This document shows positions 47,951-57,211 of a stretch of 64,000 nucleotides of DNA, one piece after another. A model generated the notes under the pieces. That model was not told the DNA's origin, did no database searches, and was given only the letters and a program-made list of their open reading frames with translations. The stretch is from Planctomycetota bacterium (GTDB taxonomy: Bacteria > Planctomycetota > Phycisphaerae > UBA1845), in contig JAUWWQ010000018.1 of NCBI GenBank assembly GCA_030616775.1, positions 1 through 64,000 on the forward strand, written 5' to 3'. The stretch's first letter is position 1. Each line of letters begins with the position of its first letter. The position numbers were made by a program, and so were the translations under genes.

Positions 47951-50227
47951 CTACGAGGTTGGCGGCCGGGCGGGTAGCTCGATCGTGACCCTCGTGCCGA
48001 CGTCCGGCGTCGACTCGAGCCGCAATCGCCCACCGTTGATCCCCAGGAGTCGATGCGTTCGCGACAGCCCAAGACCCCGCCCACGACCGGCCGGGCGGCT
48101 CGAGAAAAACGGGTCGATAGCGTGCTCCAACACCTCGCGCGTCATACCCACGCCGTTATCCTCCACAACAATCCGGACTGTTTCATCGGAAGCGCGGGAG
48201 GGCGAGTTGATATGCAAACGGGCTGTTTCCCGCTTCGTGGCCTGAAGCGCGTTTGACACGACGGCGTCAAGAGCCTCGCGAAGCTGCTGCGGATCGGCGT
48301 ACACCGCTGCCTCGCGATCGGCGAGGGAAACGATCAACTGGTCCTCACGCAGCGATGAGCTTGCACGCCAGTGTTGACAAAGCGGTTCGAGCAAATCGGG
48401 AAGCCGGCGGGTCACCGGTCTGGGCGGTGCCGGCTTCGCGAAGTGCATCAGGTCCGTCACGATCTGCGTCACCTGCCCTGTCCGCTCTATGATGATCTTT
48501 AACGCTCGGACGGACTCCTCGTCCGGGCACCTTCCCAGCTCCATTTGCGCCCGACCGGAGATGACCGCCAGGGGATTATTCAGTTCGTGGGCCGCCCCGG
48601 CCGCCATCGCTGCAATCATCGAAATCGAACGGGTCCGCACGAGCTCTCTCTGGACGACAGTCAGTCGGCGATTCAAATCCAACAGTTCCTCGTTGGTTCG
48701 CTCGGATTCAATCCGGGCTTTGGCCGACATCAAAGCCAGCCCCATCGCCGCCGACAGGGCCTCGCATTCAGCGGGGGCGGACACAAACCGGACGATTGCA
48801 TTCTCCTCAGCAGGGACCAGTACGCCCCCAGCCGCCGCTTCTCCACCCATAAGCGGCAGCATCCAAAGCGGATCGCGCGGTTGCATTCCCGTGCACCGCT
48901 GCCAGATGATCCGGCAGCCGTCTGGGGCGGCAATAAACCCCTGAGCGGGCGGTATCGACCGTATCAGCTCGGCCCCCGCCGCATCCGGCGATTCGCCCAG
49001 GTCGATGATCGAATCGGCCCTACACTGCTCACGGGTTTGCGAACAGCCCACATGGATACAGCGGCTCGAGGCTTCGCCGAAAAACGCCGACGCCCGCTCA
49101 GCACCCAGCATGGCCCGTATACTCTCAGCCGCTGTCACACAGACGTCACTGATACGATCGCGCTCAGTAAGCCCCTTCGTGAAATTCTCCAGAGCCGCAA
49201 GACAAGCCGACCGGACCTCCAGTCGCCGGTTAGCCGCCGCCAGCTTCGCATTGATTTGAGCGAGCTGCCGGTTTGCTGTGACCAGCGAGGCCGCGTATTC
49301 GCGGCGACCGCGCCCGTCGTCAAGACCGACAAGCTCTCGGAACGGCTCCATCCGTTCCGGCAACCGCTGGAGGACGCCTCCCAGCCCGTCGCCACCGACA
49401 CCCAGCTCACCCGCCAGCTCATCTACATCATCAACATATCCGTATCCCGAAAAACCGATCCCCTCTCGGCGAACCAGATTGTCGGCCAGGTGCACTATTC
49501 GAACCAGCCGGCTGAAGACCACGGATGAGGGCAGGGCGTCAAAACTCTGGTGATGGAGCCAAGTACATTCCCCGATCGCCTGGGGAAGCTGCCACCGTTC
49601 CGCCAGACGTTTACCGGCCACGGTGTGGTCCAACCCGAAGACCTCCCGTTCAGCGTCGCAGATGCAAGCGTACTGACGCTCCACACGTTCCGTGACACGG
49701 GCGTAGCTTTTCGGCAAACACGCGTCCAATGCGATCTTGCCGATATCATGCAGCAATCCGCAGACAAAGGCTTCACCTCCCATGCCCGGTCCGCCGACCA
49801 GCTCCCCGATCGCCTCAGCAGCGCAGGCCACCGCCAGGCTGTGTTGCCATACTCCCTTTCGAGTTGCCGCGGCCCGACGGTTCTCATCGGGTCTTGAAAA
49901 CGCCTCATAAAGCTGAACCGACAGCACGGCATTGCGCACCGCGCTAAAGCCCAGCAGCGTCACTGCACGCGGGACGGTCATCGGTTCGCCGCGCGCTCCC
50001 AGGTCGGCACGCCGGACCAGTTTGAGAATAGCCGCGGTCAAGGCCGTGTCGGATTCAACGATCTCTACGACGTCCTGGGCGGAGGACTCGTCCGAGGAGG
50101 TAACAGCCAACAGGTGGGCTGCAACTGCCGGCAGCGTCGGTAGCTGGTCCAGTTGACCGAGAATCAGCTCTACGCGCTCGCGCTGTGGAATCTCACTAAC
50201 GGATTGAGAACCGGCCCGTTGAGTCAT
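47951..50227 (-). CDS. HDOD-GAF-histidine kinase multi-domain signalling protein
   Basis: 758 residues. An HDOD domain (about 20-230) includes LPTLPAVAAHLLAVTSSDESSAQDVVEIVESD and CGLLHDIGKIALDA, with HD residues kept though HDOD domains are usually non-catalytic. A coiled coil and GAF-like domain (LENFTKGLTERDRISDVC ... ADSIIDLGES) span about 330-500. The kinase has AGAAHELNNPLAVISG, N-box EALDAVVSNALQAT, G1 DNGVGM and G2 GRGLGLSRTH. No membrane helix, so it is cytoplasmic. It is flanked by an HTH-receiver (50272) and the pseudo-receiver (47293) on the same strand, a likely pathway. Confidence 0.87.
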   Translation of the reverse strand: MTQRAGSQSVSEIPQRERVELILGQLDQLPTLPAVAAHLLAVTSSDESSAQDVVEIVESDTALTAAILKLVRRADLGARGEPMTVPRAVTLLGFSAVRNAVLSVQLYEAFSRPDENRRAAATRKGVWQHSLAVACAAEAIGELVGGPGMGGEAFVCGLLHDIGKIALDACLPKSYARVTERVERQYACICDAEREVFGLDHTVAGKRLAERWQLPQAIGECTWLHHQSFDALPSSVVFSRLVRIVHLADNLVRREGIGFSGYGYVDDVDELAGELGVGGDGLGGVLQRLPERMEPFRELVGLDDGRGRREYAASLVTANRQLAQINAKLAAANRRLEVRSACLAALENFTKGLTERDRISDVCVTAAESIRAMLGAERASAFFGEASSRCIHVGCSQTREQCRADSIIDLGESPDAAGAELIRSIPPAQGFIAAPDGCRIIWQRCTGMQPRDPLWMLPLMGGEAAAGGVLVPAEENAIVRFVSAPAECEALSAAMGLALMSAKARIESERTNEELLDLNRRLTVVQRELVRTRSISMIAAMAAGAAHELNNPLAVISGRAQMELGRCPDEESVRALKIIIERTGQVTQIVTDLMHFAKPAPPRPVTRRLPDLLEPLCQHWRASSSLREDQLIVSLADREAAVYADPQQLREALDAVVSNALQATKRETARLHINSPSRASDETVRIVVEDNGVGMTREVLEHAIDPFFSSRPAGRGRGLGLSRTHRLLGINGGRLRLESTPDVGTRVTIELPARPPTS

Positions 50228-50271
50228 AGTCGAGATGCTTTCTTACAAGCAGCGCACCGTGCAGCATGCAC

Positions 50272-50853
50272 TTATGCGACGTTGAGCAGCTCCGTCATAC
50301 GACCGATGACCATGTTGATGTCGAACGGCTTGCGGATAAACTCGTTGGCCCCGGCTGCAAGCAGCTCCTGCACCTCGTCCGGATCCGCAACTCCACTAAT
50401 AGCAATGATCTTGATGTGCTCGTAGTTGGAGTTGGCGCGGATCGTGCGGCAGACCGCATTCCCGTTGATGTCCGGAAGCTTGAAGTCCAGGAGTAAGAGG
50501 TCGGGACGAAACTGCTCGGTCACGATTCCGGCGTCATATCCGGTCGAAGCCGTTCGGACCTCAAAGCGACCGTCCCTTTCGAGCAGCTCGGTGAACATTT
50601 CGACGATCGCCTCGTCATCATCCACAACCAGTACCCGCCTCTTTCCACTTTCCAGTTGATCCAGCGGAATCCGGTTATCCTTCATGAACGAGAGCAGCGA
50701 CTCTCGCGGGATGCGCCGAAAGCGTGAGCCGGGAACCCGAAACCCCTTAAGCCGACCACTGTCGAAGCAGCGAATGACGGTCTGCTGGCTGACTTTGCAG
50801 ACCTGGGCGACCTCGCCAGTGGTGAATACCTGTTTGGTACGGTTGTCCGCCAT
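50272..50853 (-). CDS. Response regulator with N-terminal excisionase-type HTH
   Basis: 193 residues. Residues 8-58 are a MerR/excisionase-like winged helix (VFTTGEVAQVCKVSQQTVIRCFDSGRLKGFRVPGS, SLLSFMKDN). Residues 72-190 are a full receiver (RRVLVVDDDEAIVEMF, phospho-Asp123 in LLLLDFKLPDING, ISGVADPD, FIRKPF). The DNA-binding part precedes the receiver, the reverse of most response regulators. The architecture is known from planctomycetes. Its place 44 bases upstream of the HDOD kinase suggests a cognate pair. Upstream is an A/T-rich region that may hold the promoter. Confidence 0.88.
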   Translation of the reverse strand: MADNRTKQVFTTGEVAQVCKVSQQTVIRCFDSGRLKGFRVPGSRFRRIPRESLLSFMKDNRIPLDQLESGKRRVLVVDDDEAIVEMFTELLERDGRFEVRTASTGYDAGIVTEQFRPDLLLLDFKLPDINGNAVCRTIRANSNYEHIKIIAISGVADPDEVQELLAAGANEFIRKPFDINMVIGRMTELLNVA

Positions 50854-51164
50854 GGGTATCCCTCCGTCCTAGCGATTCTACCAAATCAGAACCTACGCAC
50901 ATTGTCCATGTTCCCTATGTTCCCTATACGATACATAGCGCACATTTTGTTGTCAACGAAAAAATCGCGTGAGGGCGGATTTCGCGGAGAAGAGGTGATT
51001 CAAGGCGTGAACAGCGGCTCCATGGCTGGTCCGGCGATTCTAAATGACCGTGCGCAATCTTGCAGCGCGCCCGAGCCGCGGGCTTCAGCCCGCGCGGTGA
51101 ATCGAGCAGGACGGTGTCGCACAATTGCACACGGTCATATAGGACCTGCCGCCGACCCGGCGGT
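50854..51164. other. Intergenic region with one REP-like palindrome
   Basis: It holds the upstream region of the HTH-receiver gene, with repeated TGTTCCCTATG near 50907-50927. It also holds a GAGCCGCGGGCTTCAGCCCG palindrome at 51073-51099, which lies after the end of mnmG and may also act as a terminator. No gene is seen. Confidence 0.5.
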
Positions 51165-53018
51165 CTATCTCGCTCTGGGGACCAAGCGTCGGCCCGATAG
51201 GTATACCCACAGGATTGTGACATCAGCCGGGTTGATGCCGCTAACGCGGGCCGCCTGGCCCAGCGTGCGAGGAGCGACCCGGGCCAGCCGCTCCCGCGCC
51301 TCCAGCCGCAGTTCGGGCATTGCCGCGTAGTCAATGTGCTCGGGGATCGACAGGGACTCCAGCCGCCGAAAACGCTCGATCTGTTGCGCCTGACGCTCCA
51401 CGTAGCCGCTGTACTTGGCATCCACAAGCACCTGCCACAACGCGTCGGCGCAAAAGGTCTGATCTGTGAGGCGGGCCAGGGCAGCGGCAAAATCCGCGAC
51501 GTCCGCATTCGGCCGGCGAATCCACGTTCGCAGGGGCATTCCGTTAATCCGGCCGGGATCACACAGTGCTTCGATGGCGGCCATCGCCTGGCGCTTTCGC
51601 TGATAGCGTTCCCAGCGCCGGTTATCGACCGTTCCAAGTGCCCGTCCGATCGGGGTGAGGCGTTGATCGGCGTTGTCGGCCCGCAGCCGCAGCCGGTATT
51701 CCGCCCGCGAGGTAAACATCCGATACGGTTCGACCGGCGGCTTGGTGATCAGGTCATCGATCATCACGCCGATGTACGCTTCGTCCCGCCCCAGTACGAA
51801 CGGCTCGTCACCGTTTAAGGACCGCACCGCGTTGATCCCCGCGACAACGCCCTGGCCGGCCGCTTCTTCGTAGCCGCTGGTGCCATTGATCTGACCCGCC
51901 AGAAACAGCCCCTCGACAAGCTTGCTCTCCAGCGAGGTTTTCGTCTGATGAGTTGGGACAAAGTCGTATTCAATGGCGTAGCCGTATTGAAGGATCTTTG
52001 CGTGCCTGAGTCCCGGCACTTCGTGAACCATCGCCTCCTGGACATCTTTGGGCAGCGACGTGCTGATGCCATTGCAGTAGACGCGCTCATTGTCGTACCC
52101 TTCCGGTTCCAAAAAGATCTGATGCCTGGGTTTGTCGGCGAAGCGAACGACCTTGTCTTCGATGCTCGGGCAATAGCGTGGGCCTGTTGACTCGATCTGG
52201 CCCGTGTACAGCGGGGCCCGGTCGAGGTTGGCAAGGATGTGCTGGTGGGCGCGGTCGTTTGTCCAAGTGATCCAGCAGTTGATCTGGCGCTGGGTGATCG
52301 CGTCGGTCATCGACGAAAACAGTGTCGGCACCTCGTCACCTGGTTGAATCTCACAAAGGTCGTAATCAATCGAATCCCGATGGACCCGCGGCGGCGTCCC
52401 GGTTTTGAGCCGTCCTAATTCCAAACCCAACCCTCGCAACGAGGCACTAAGACCCACCGCAGCCGGTTCTCCGAGCCGGCCACCTTCGGTCTTCTCCAAA
52501 CCACAATGCATCAGCCCGGACAGGAATGTCCCGGTCGTCAAGATGATAGCCCGGGCCTTAAGGACCCGGCCGTCCTGCAGCGTGACCGAGCAAACGCGAC
52601 GGCGCCCACCGCTATCAGAGCTTGCCTTCGTCGAGATCGCTTCCACCGTGCCTTCGATGATGTCCAGCGACCGGGCCTCAGCTAGCAGAGATTGCATGAC
52701 CTTCGGATACTCATGACGGTCAGCCTGGGCACGTGGTGCCCAAACCGCCGGGCCCTTGCTGCGGTTGAGCATGCGGAATTGGATCCCCGCCCGATCGATG
52801 GCCATGCCCATAAGGCCGCCAAGGGCGTCGATCTCGCGGACAATCTGCCCCTTTCCCAGCCCGCCGATGGCCGGATTGCAGGACATCCGCCCGATGGCAT
52901 GGTAACGCATGGTGATAAGCGCGGTATCCGCGCCCAGTTTGGAAGCCATCCAAGCCGCTTCAATCCCAGCGTGCCCACCGCCGATGACCACTACGTCGTA
53001 ATGACCCGCCAGAGTCAA
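51165..53018 (-). CDS. mnmG: tRNA uridine-5-carboxymethylaminomethyl modification enzyme MnmG (GidA)
   Basis: FAD enzyme that, with MnmE, adds the carboxymethylaminomethyl group to U34 of certain tRNAs. The N-terminal FAD site VVVIGGGHAGIEAAWMASKLGA is followed by CNPAIGGLGKG, the hallmark GidA block. A late block is AGQINGTSGYEEAAGQG. The C-terminal helical domain binds MnmE and tRNA and ends YLSGRRLVPRAR. The start is TTG 53018, fixed by AGGAGGG just upstream; the frame is open to 53048 (TTG). 617 residues is the normal length. No mnmE or rsmG is next to it. Confidence 0.94.
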   Translation of the reverse strand: MTLAGHYDVVVIGGGHAGIEAAWMASKLGADTALITMRYHAIGRMSCNPAIGGLGKGQIVREIDALGGLMGMAIDRAGIQFRMLNRSKGPAVWAPRAQADRHEYPKVMQSLLAEARSLDIIEGTVEAISTKASSDSGGRRRVCSVTLQDGRVLKARAIILTTGTFLSGLMHCGLEKTEGGRLGEPAAVGLSASLRGLGLELGRLKTGTPPRVHRDSIDYDLCEIQPGDEVPTLFSSMTDAITQRQINCWITWTNDRAHQHILANLDRAPLYTGQIESTGPRYCPSIEDKVVRFADKPRHQIFLEPEGYDNERVYCNGISTSLPKDVQEAMVHEVPGLRHAKILQYGYAIEYDFVPTHQTKTSLESKLVEGLFLAGQINGTSGYEEAAGQGVVAGINAVRSLNGDEPFVLGRDEAYIGVMIDDLITKPPVEPYRMFTSRAEYRLRLRADNADQRLTPIGRALGTVDNRRWERYQRKRQAMAAIEALCDPGRINGMPLRTWIRRPNADVADFAAALARLTDQTFCADALWQVLVDAKYSGYVERQAQQIERFRRLESLSIPEHIDYAAMPELRLEARERLARVAPRTLGQAARVSGINPADVTILWVYLSGRRLVPRAR

Positions 53019-53397
53019 AACCCTCCTGCTCCAACACACCCACGGCAACGGATCGCAAGCCCCGACCCCACCCCAATCAGAAACAAGTAGTATACTCTGT
53101 ATTCAACCTGGGCGAGATGGTACTGACCAAAGAGCCTCGGCCCCGTCCGGATCGGCTGACGACTGATGGCTGACGGCTGATCGCCGATGGCTGACCGCTG
53201 CGTGCCCGCTCCCTGACCGCCCAGCGGCTCAAACGGACCTGGGATACCTTCTGGAAAACCGACCCACAACGGGCCACCGCATGACGAATCCAGGTGTCAA
53301 AAGATATCTGTGCCCCTGTCCGATTAGGAGAGCATACGTTCGGTCGGTGGTCCGGACACGCCGCGAAGTGAGCGGGATCAATTGTCGAGGAGTTCGG
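53019..53397. other. Divergent spacer with CTGA-rich low-complexity repeats
   Basis: Around 53155-53218 short CTGACGG/CTGATGG repeats occur (GATGGCTGACGGCTGATCGC). A ribosome-binding site GAGGAG precedes the cyclophilin start. No gene is seen. Confidence 0.4.
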
Positions 53398-54597
53398 ATG
53401 AAAGCCAGGCGACGTGGTTGTGAGTTTTGTTTTGGCGCACTGCTGCCGGTCCTAACGATGGGGGCGTGTGTGCCCCTGGAGGATGCCGCGAACGTCACAG
53501 GGCCCGAAGGCCCAAGTGATCTCGCGGTAGTTGCCGACACGGATACGCCCGAAGTGTTCGAGGGAATGACCGTGGCGCTTAGCGCTGAAGCGACAGGTGG
53601 AACCGCGCCCTATCTGTACCGCTGGAACCAAAATGATGGGCCGGCGGAGTTGGCCCTGACCGACGTGATGTCCGACGTGGTCACAACTGAAGCATTTACC
53701 GCCCCGGGGCGGTACGTCTTCCGCATCGTGGCTACCGACAGCGAGGGCTTCCACGCGACGGACTTCGTAGCCGTTGAGGTCATCGAGGCGGTCACCGCGA
53801 GAGCACCCAAGCTTGCAGTGGTGGGTGAACCGGTCGAGCTGTCCGCCGAACTCGCACTGGAGGCTGCGGACGCGACATTGAAGTGGGAGGTTGCCCGTGG
53901 AACCGCCTTACTCGAGGACGAGACCTCCTCCAACCCGACCCTTACGACGACGGCCGGCGAGACCGTCGAGGTGCTGCTGACCGTGACGCTTCCGTCAGCC
54001 GGTGCGTCATCGGTAAACACGACCCGCTCTTTTGAGATCGTCTCCGTCTACGACCTGCACCCACAGGTGTTGATCGAGACGAGCGTCGGGGACATCACCG
54101 TGGACCTCGACGGCGAACTCGCACCGCTGCACACCGCCAACTTTCTGCTGTACGTTGACGAAGGGTTCTACGACGGCCTTCTGTTCCATCGCAACGTATG
54201 TCCGGACGACCCCGAAACGGGCGAATGCCAGCCTTACGTTCTGCAGGGTGGCGGGTACAAGCGGGTCGACGGGGAGCTCGAGCTGGTTGAGCCGACCCGC
54301 GATCCGGTTCCATCAGAGGCCGATAATGGTCTGAGCAACGGTGTTGTGTATTCGATTTCGCTGGCGTTAACCGGCGGCCAATCCGGCTCGGGCACGACGG
54401 AGTTTTTCATCAACCTGGCCGACAACGGTTTTCTCGATGAACAGGGATTCACCGTGTTCGGGATGGTGGTCGCTGGTACGGACGTTGTGGATGCCATCGC
54501 AGCGGCCGAAAGGACTGACAGTCCCATTATCCCCGGCGAGGTGTCGTTGCTGGTGGAAGACGTTATCATGCAGCGCGTAAGTCGGGTCAGTCCGTGA
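53398..54597 (+). CDS. Cyclophilin-type peptidyl-prolyl isomerase lipoprotein
   Basis: 399 residues. A signal sequence (MKARRRGCEFCFGALLPVLTMGAC) ends in a lipobox-like MGAC, so the protein is likely lipid-anchored outside the cytoplasm. Two beta-rich PKD/Ig-like domains (about 40-225: VVADTDTPEVFEGMTVALSA; PGRYVFRIVATDSEGFHATDF) precede a cyclophilin domain (LIETSVGDITVDLDGELAPLHTANFLLYVDEGFYDG, LLFHR, GSGTTEFFINLADNGFLD, FTVFGMVV). It would assist folding of secreted proteins. Some conserved active-site residues (FHR, F-x-N) are present; others are diverged. Start 53398 follows GGAGTTCGG; the frame is open from 53281. Confidence 0.82.
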   Translation: MKARRRGCEFCFGALLPVLTMGACVPLEDAANVTGPEGPSDLAVVADTDTPEVFEGMTVALSAEATGGTAPYLYRWNQNDGPAELALTDVMSDVVTTEAFTAPGRYVFRIVATDSEGFHATDFVAVEVIEAVTARAPKLAVVGEPVELSAELALEAADATLKWEVARGTALLEDETSSNPTLTTTAGETVEVLLTVTLPSAGASSVNTTRSFEIVSVYDLHPQVLIETSVGDITVDLDGELAPLHTANFLLYVDEGFYDGLLFHRNVCPDDPETGECQPYVLQGGGYKRVDGELELVEPTRDPVPSEADNGLSNGVVYSISLALTGGQSGSGTTEFFINLADNGFLDEQGFTVFGMVVAGTDVVDAIAAAERTDSPIIPGEVSLLVEDVIMQRVSRVSP

Positions 54598-54682
54598 GTA
54601 TCGTAGGAAGAGCTTGCCAGCCTGTCTCGCAACCGGCCTCTTGACCGATGGGAAAGTCGGTCCCACAATAAGTGAGAGAACG

Positions 54683-55796
54683 ATGAGCTACGAAGACCCT
54701 ATCGCAACGCTACAAGAGCTTTCTGCCCGGATCATTGCCATCCGGGACTCTCTTTGACTTCCCCAACAAACTCGAAGCCCTTGCGGCCATCGAGAAGAAG
54801 ATGGCCGCCCACAACTTCTGGGACAATCCCGAGGCCGCCAGGCAAACGGTGAAGAAACTGAAGTCGCTCAGCGCGGTTGTGGAACCGGTGCGTGCCGCCC
54901 AGAGCAAAGTCGACGACCTGGGCGCGATGATCGAGCTTCTGGCTGATGGCGAGGACCCCGAAGTCCAGCTAGAGCTTGACGAGGGGCTTGGCAAGCTCCG
55001 TAGAGATGTTGACCACTTCGAGTTGCTTACGCTCCTTTCCGGTGCCAATGATGATCGCGATTGTTATTTCAACATTCAGGCGGGTACGGGTGGGGCCGAC
55101 GCCTGTGATTGGGCGGAGATACTCCTTCGACTCTACCTGCGCTACTTCGAGCGAAACGACTACGAGGTGGAAGAGCTCTCGATGCGGCATGGCGAGGAGG
55201 CAGGCATCCAATCGTGCAGCCTGCTGGTGAGGGGACCATATGCCTACGGGTATCTTTCCTGCGAGACCGGCGTGCATCGGCTGGTGCGCATCTCGCCGTT
55301 CAGTGCCCAGGGCAAGCGGGAGACCAGCTTCGCTTCCGTGGATGTTCAGCCGGAGCTGGACGACATCGGCATCGAAATCGACTGGGAACAGGACGTTCGC
55401 GAGGACACCTATCGGGCCAGCGGCAAAGGTGGACAGCATGTCAACAAGACGTCATCAGCCGTTCGGCTGACGCATTTGCCGACGGGCTTGGCCGCCCAAT
55501 GTCAGAACGAACGATCGCAGCACAAGAACCGGGCGACGGCCCGCAAAATGCTCATGGCCCGGCTGTACCAGGCTGAGCAGGCCAAGCGCGACACCGAGCT
55601 GGCCAAGATATACAGTGAAAAGGGCCAGATCGGCTGGGGCAACGCGATCCGCAGCTATTTCCTCTACCCTGAACAGCGGGTCAAAGACGCCCGAACCGGT
55701 GTAACCACGTCCAACACCCAGGGCGTGCTCGATGGTGACATCCAAATGTTCATAAACGCCGAGCTGCGCCACCGCGCCGCCGCCCGGCATAAGTAG
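54683..55796 (+). CDS. prfB: Peptide chain release factor 2 (programmed +1 frameshift)
   Basis: Releases peptides at UGA and UAA. The gene is read in two frames: ATG 54683 runs 24 codons to CTT-TGA (TGA 54755-54757), where ribosomes slip +1 and continue at GAC 54756 to the stop at 55796, giving about 370 residues. The SPF anticodon motif (RISPFSAQGKRETSF) and catalytic GGQ (SGKGGQHVNKTSS) are intact. The frameshift site CTTTGAC is the universal one. Upstream GGGAC is a weak Shine-Dalgarno-like stimulator compared with the usual AGGGGG. Without the shift only a 24-residue peptide would be made, so synthesis is autoregulated by RF2. Confidence 0.95.
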
Positions 55797-55848
55797 ACGG
55801 CGGTACCGCCGAGTGCCCGCTGCCTGTGTCCGTCGGCTCGCGGGATCA

Positions 55849-57135
55849 TTAACCCGCGCCTGTGCTGTCTCTGTTCCCATGACCTGTGGCTTGCTGGGCA
55901 TTCCCTTCCAGCAGGTGATGATAAATGTCCATGAGTCGATCGTTTAGCCGTTCGATATCGAAGTGTTCCACGGCAAATCTCCGCCCCGCCCGGCCCATTT
56001 CGGGCCACAGGGCGGGGTGCTCGATCAGGTAACCAAGCTTCGCTGACAGGGCGTCGACATCGCCCTGGTCTACCAGATAACCCGACTCGCCATCGAGGAC
56101 TGACTCCGGGACGCCGCCGACGCGCGTTGCAAGGACCGGAAGGCCGGTGGCCTGGGCTTCGATGAGCACTAGGCCCTGCGCTTCCTGGGCTCCGTCCCGC
56201 GCGACCACTCCCGGAAGCATGAACAGATGGGCACCGGCATAGAGCCGGCGTACCTCATCATGGGTCTGCCCGCCGAGAAACTCCACCTGATCCGCTACAC
56301 CAAGCTTCGTTGCCAGCTCCTTGAGCTCTGTGAGAAGGGGTCCTTGGCCGACGATCTGATAGCGAACGTTGGGATGGTCGGGCAGCACCCTGGCCACTGC
56401 TCGTATGCCGTACTCGATGCCCTTCACCTCAACCAGCCGACCAACCGTCAGAATTCGGATTGTACCTTCGGGATCTGGACTGCGTTCGGTAAACGAAAAG
56501 AGCCTGGTGTCCACGCCGGTGGGGAGCTTGACGATCTTGTCAGCGGGGCATCCCAACGCAACAGCTCGGCGGGTGGTGAACATCGAGTTGGCGGTGTACA
56601 TGTCACCGCGCTGAAAGAGCCGCCGGTAAATACCCTTGCCATGCTTGCGCGCGTAAGTGTTAACGTCGTAGCCGTGGAATGTGGTCAGCAACTTCCCCTG
56701 CAGGATACCGGCATCCCGAGCCAACGCCGCGACCAGGGCGTTGGGGGCGAAATGACAGTGTATGATGTCGTACCTGCGCTCGGGAAGAAAAGTCGTGACC
56801 CTATGCAGCAAAGTGAGCCACGAGGCGCGATTGCCGTACTTGTAGAAGGAAGTGAGCACGCCCAGGCGCCCCGTCAGATTGGCGAACGGATGGTCAAGCA
56901 GCAATCTCGCTGCTCTTCCGACTCGGGCCAGGCGTCTGCGCGGCTGGGTGGGTGCATACGTTGTTCGATCGAGCAGCCCATAGGTTGTGACCGACCGGTG
57001 CACCTTGCCGGTTCCACCGGGCCTGTTGGCGTAGATATCAACCTGGTTTCCTCGATCGATCAGGCTGGTGATCTGGCTGATGATGAATGTTACGGACAGG
57101 TTCGGAAACTCGCCGACGACGAAAGCGATCCGCAT
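55849..57135 (-). CDS. Family 4 glycosyltransferase (GT-B)
   Basis: 428 residues with the GT-B double-Rossmann layout. The N-terminus is MRIAFVVGEFPNLSVTFIISQI, as in colanic-acid-type transferases. The C-terminal domain has GTIRILTVGRLVEVKGIEYGIRA, LLTELKELATKLGVADQVEFLGG and EAQGLVLIEAQATGLPVLAT, the nucleotide-sugar site with the E-x7-E pattern. It probably adds a sugar to a lipid-linked glycan. It ends the minus-strand polysaccharide cluster 76 bases after the GT2 gene. The substrate is not predictable. Confidence 0.88.
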   Translation of the reverse strand: MRIAFVVGEFPNLSVTFIISQITSLIDRGNQVDIYANRPGGTGKVHRSVTTYGLLDRTTYAPTQPRRRLARVGRAARLLLDHPFANLTGRLGVLTSFYKYGNRASWLTLLHRVTTFLPERRYDIIHCHFAPNALVAALARDAGILQGKLLTTFHGYDVNTYARKHGKGIYRRLFQRGDMYTANSMFTTRRAVALGCPADKIVKLPTGVDTRLFSFTERSPDPEGTIRILTVGRLVEVKGIEYGIRAVARVLPDHPNVRYQIVGQGPLLTELKELATKLGVADQVEFLGGQTHDEVRRLYAGAHLFMLPGVVARDGAQEAQGLVLIEAQATGLPVLATRVGGVPESVLDGESGYLVDQGDVDALSAKLGYLIEHPALWPEMGRAGRRFAVEHFDIERLNDRLMDIYHHLLEGNAQQATGHGNRDSTGAG

Positions 57136-57211
57136 GGGGTCGTACCCTCGACTGAGTGAACAAGGCGCAGCACGTTAATCCGGCTGCGACCTGAGGCCCG
57201 CACACCTCGAG

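Noticed and set aside
48545-49528. 327-codon plus-strand frame within the HDOD kinase gene
   Set aside because: Antisense to a well-supported kinase gene, Arg/Pro-rich composition typical of shadow frames.
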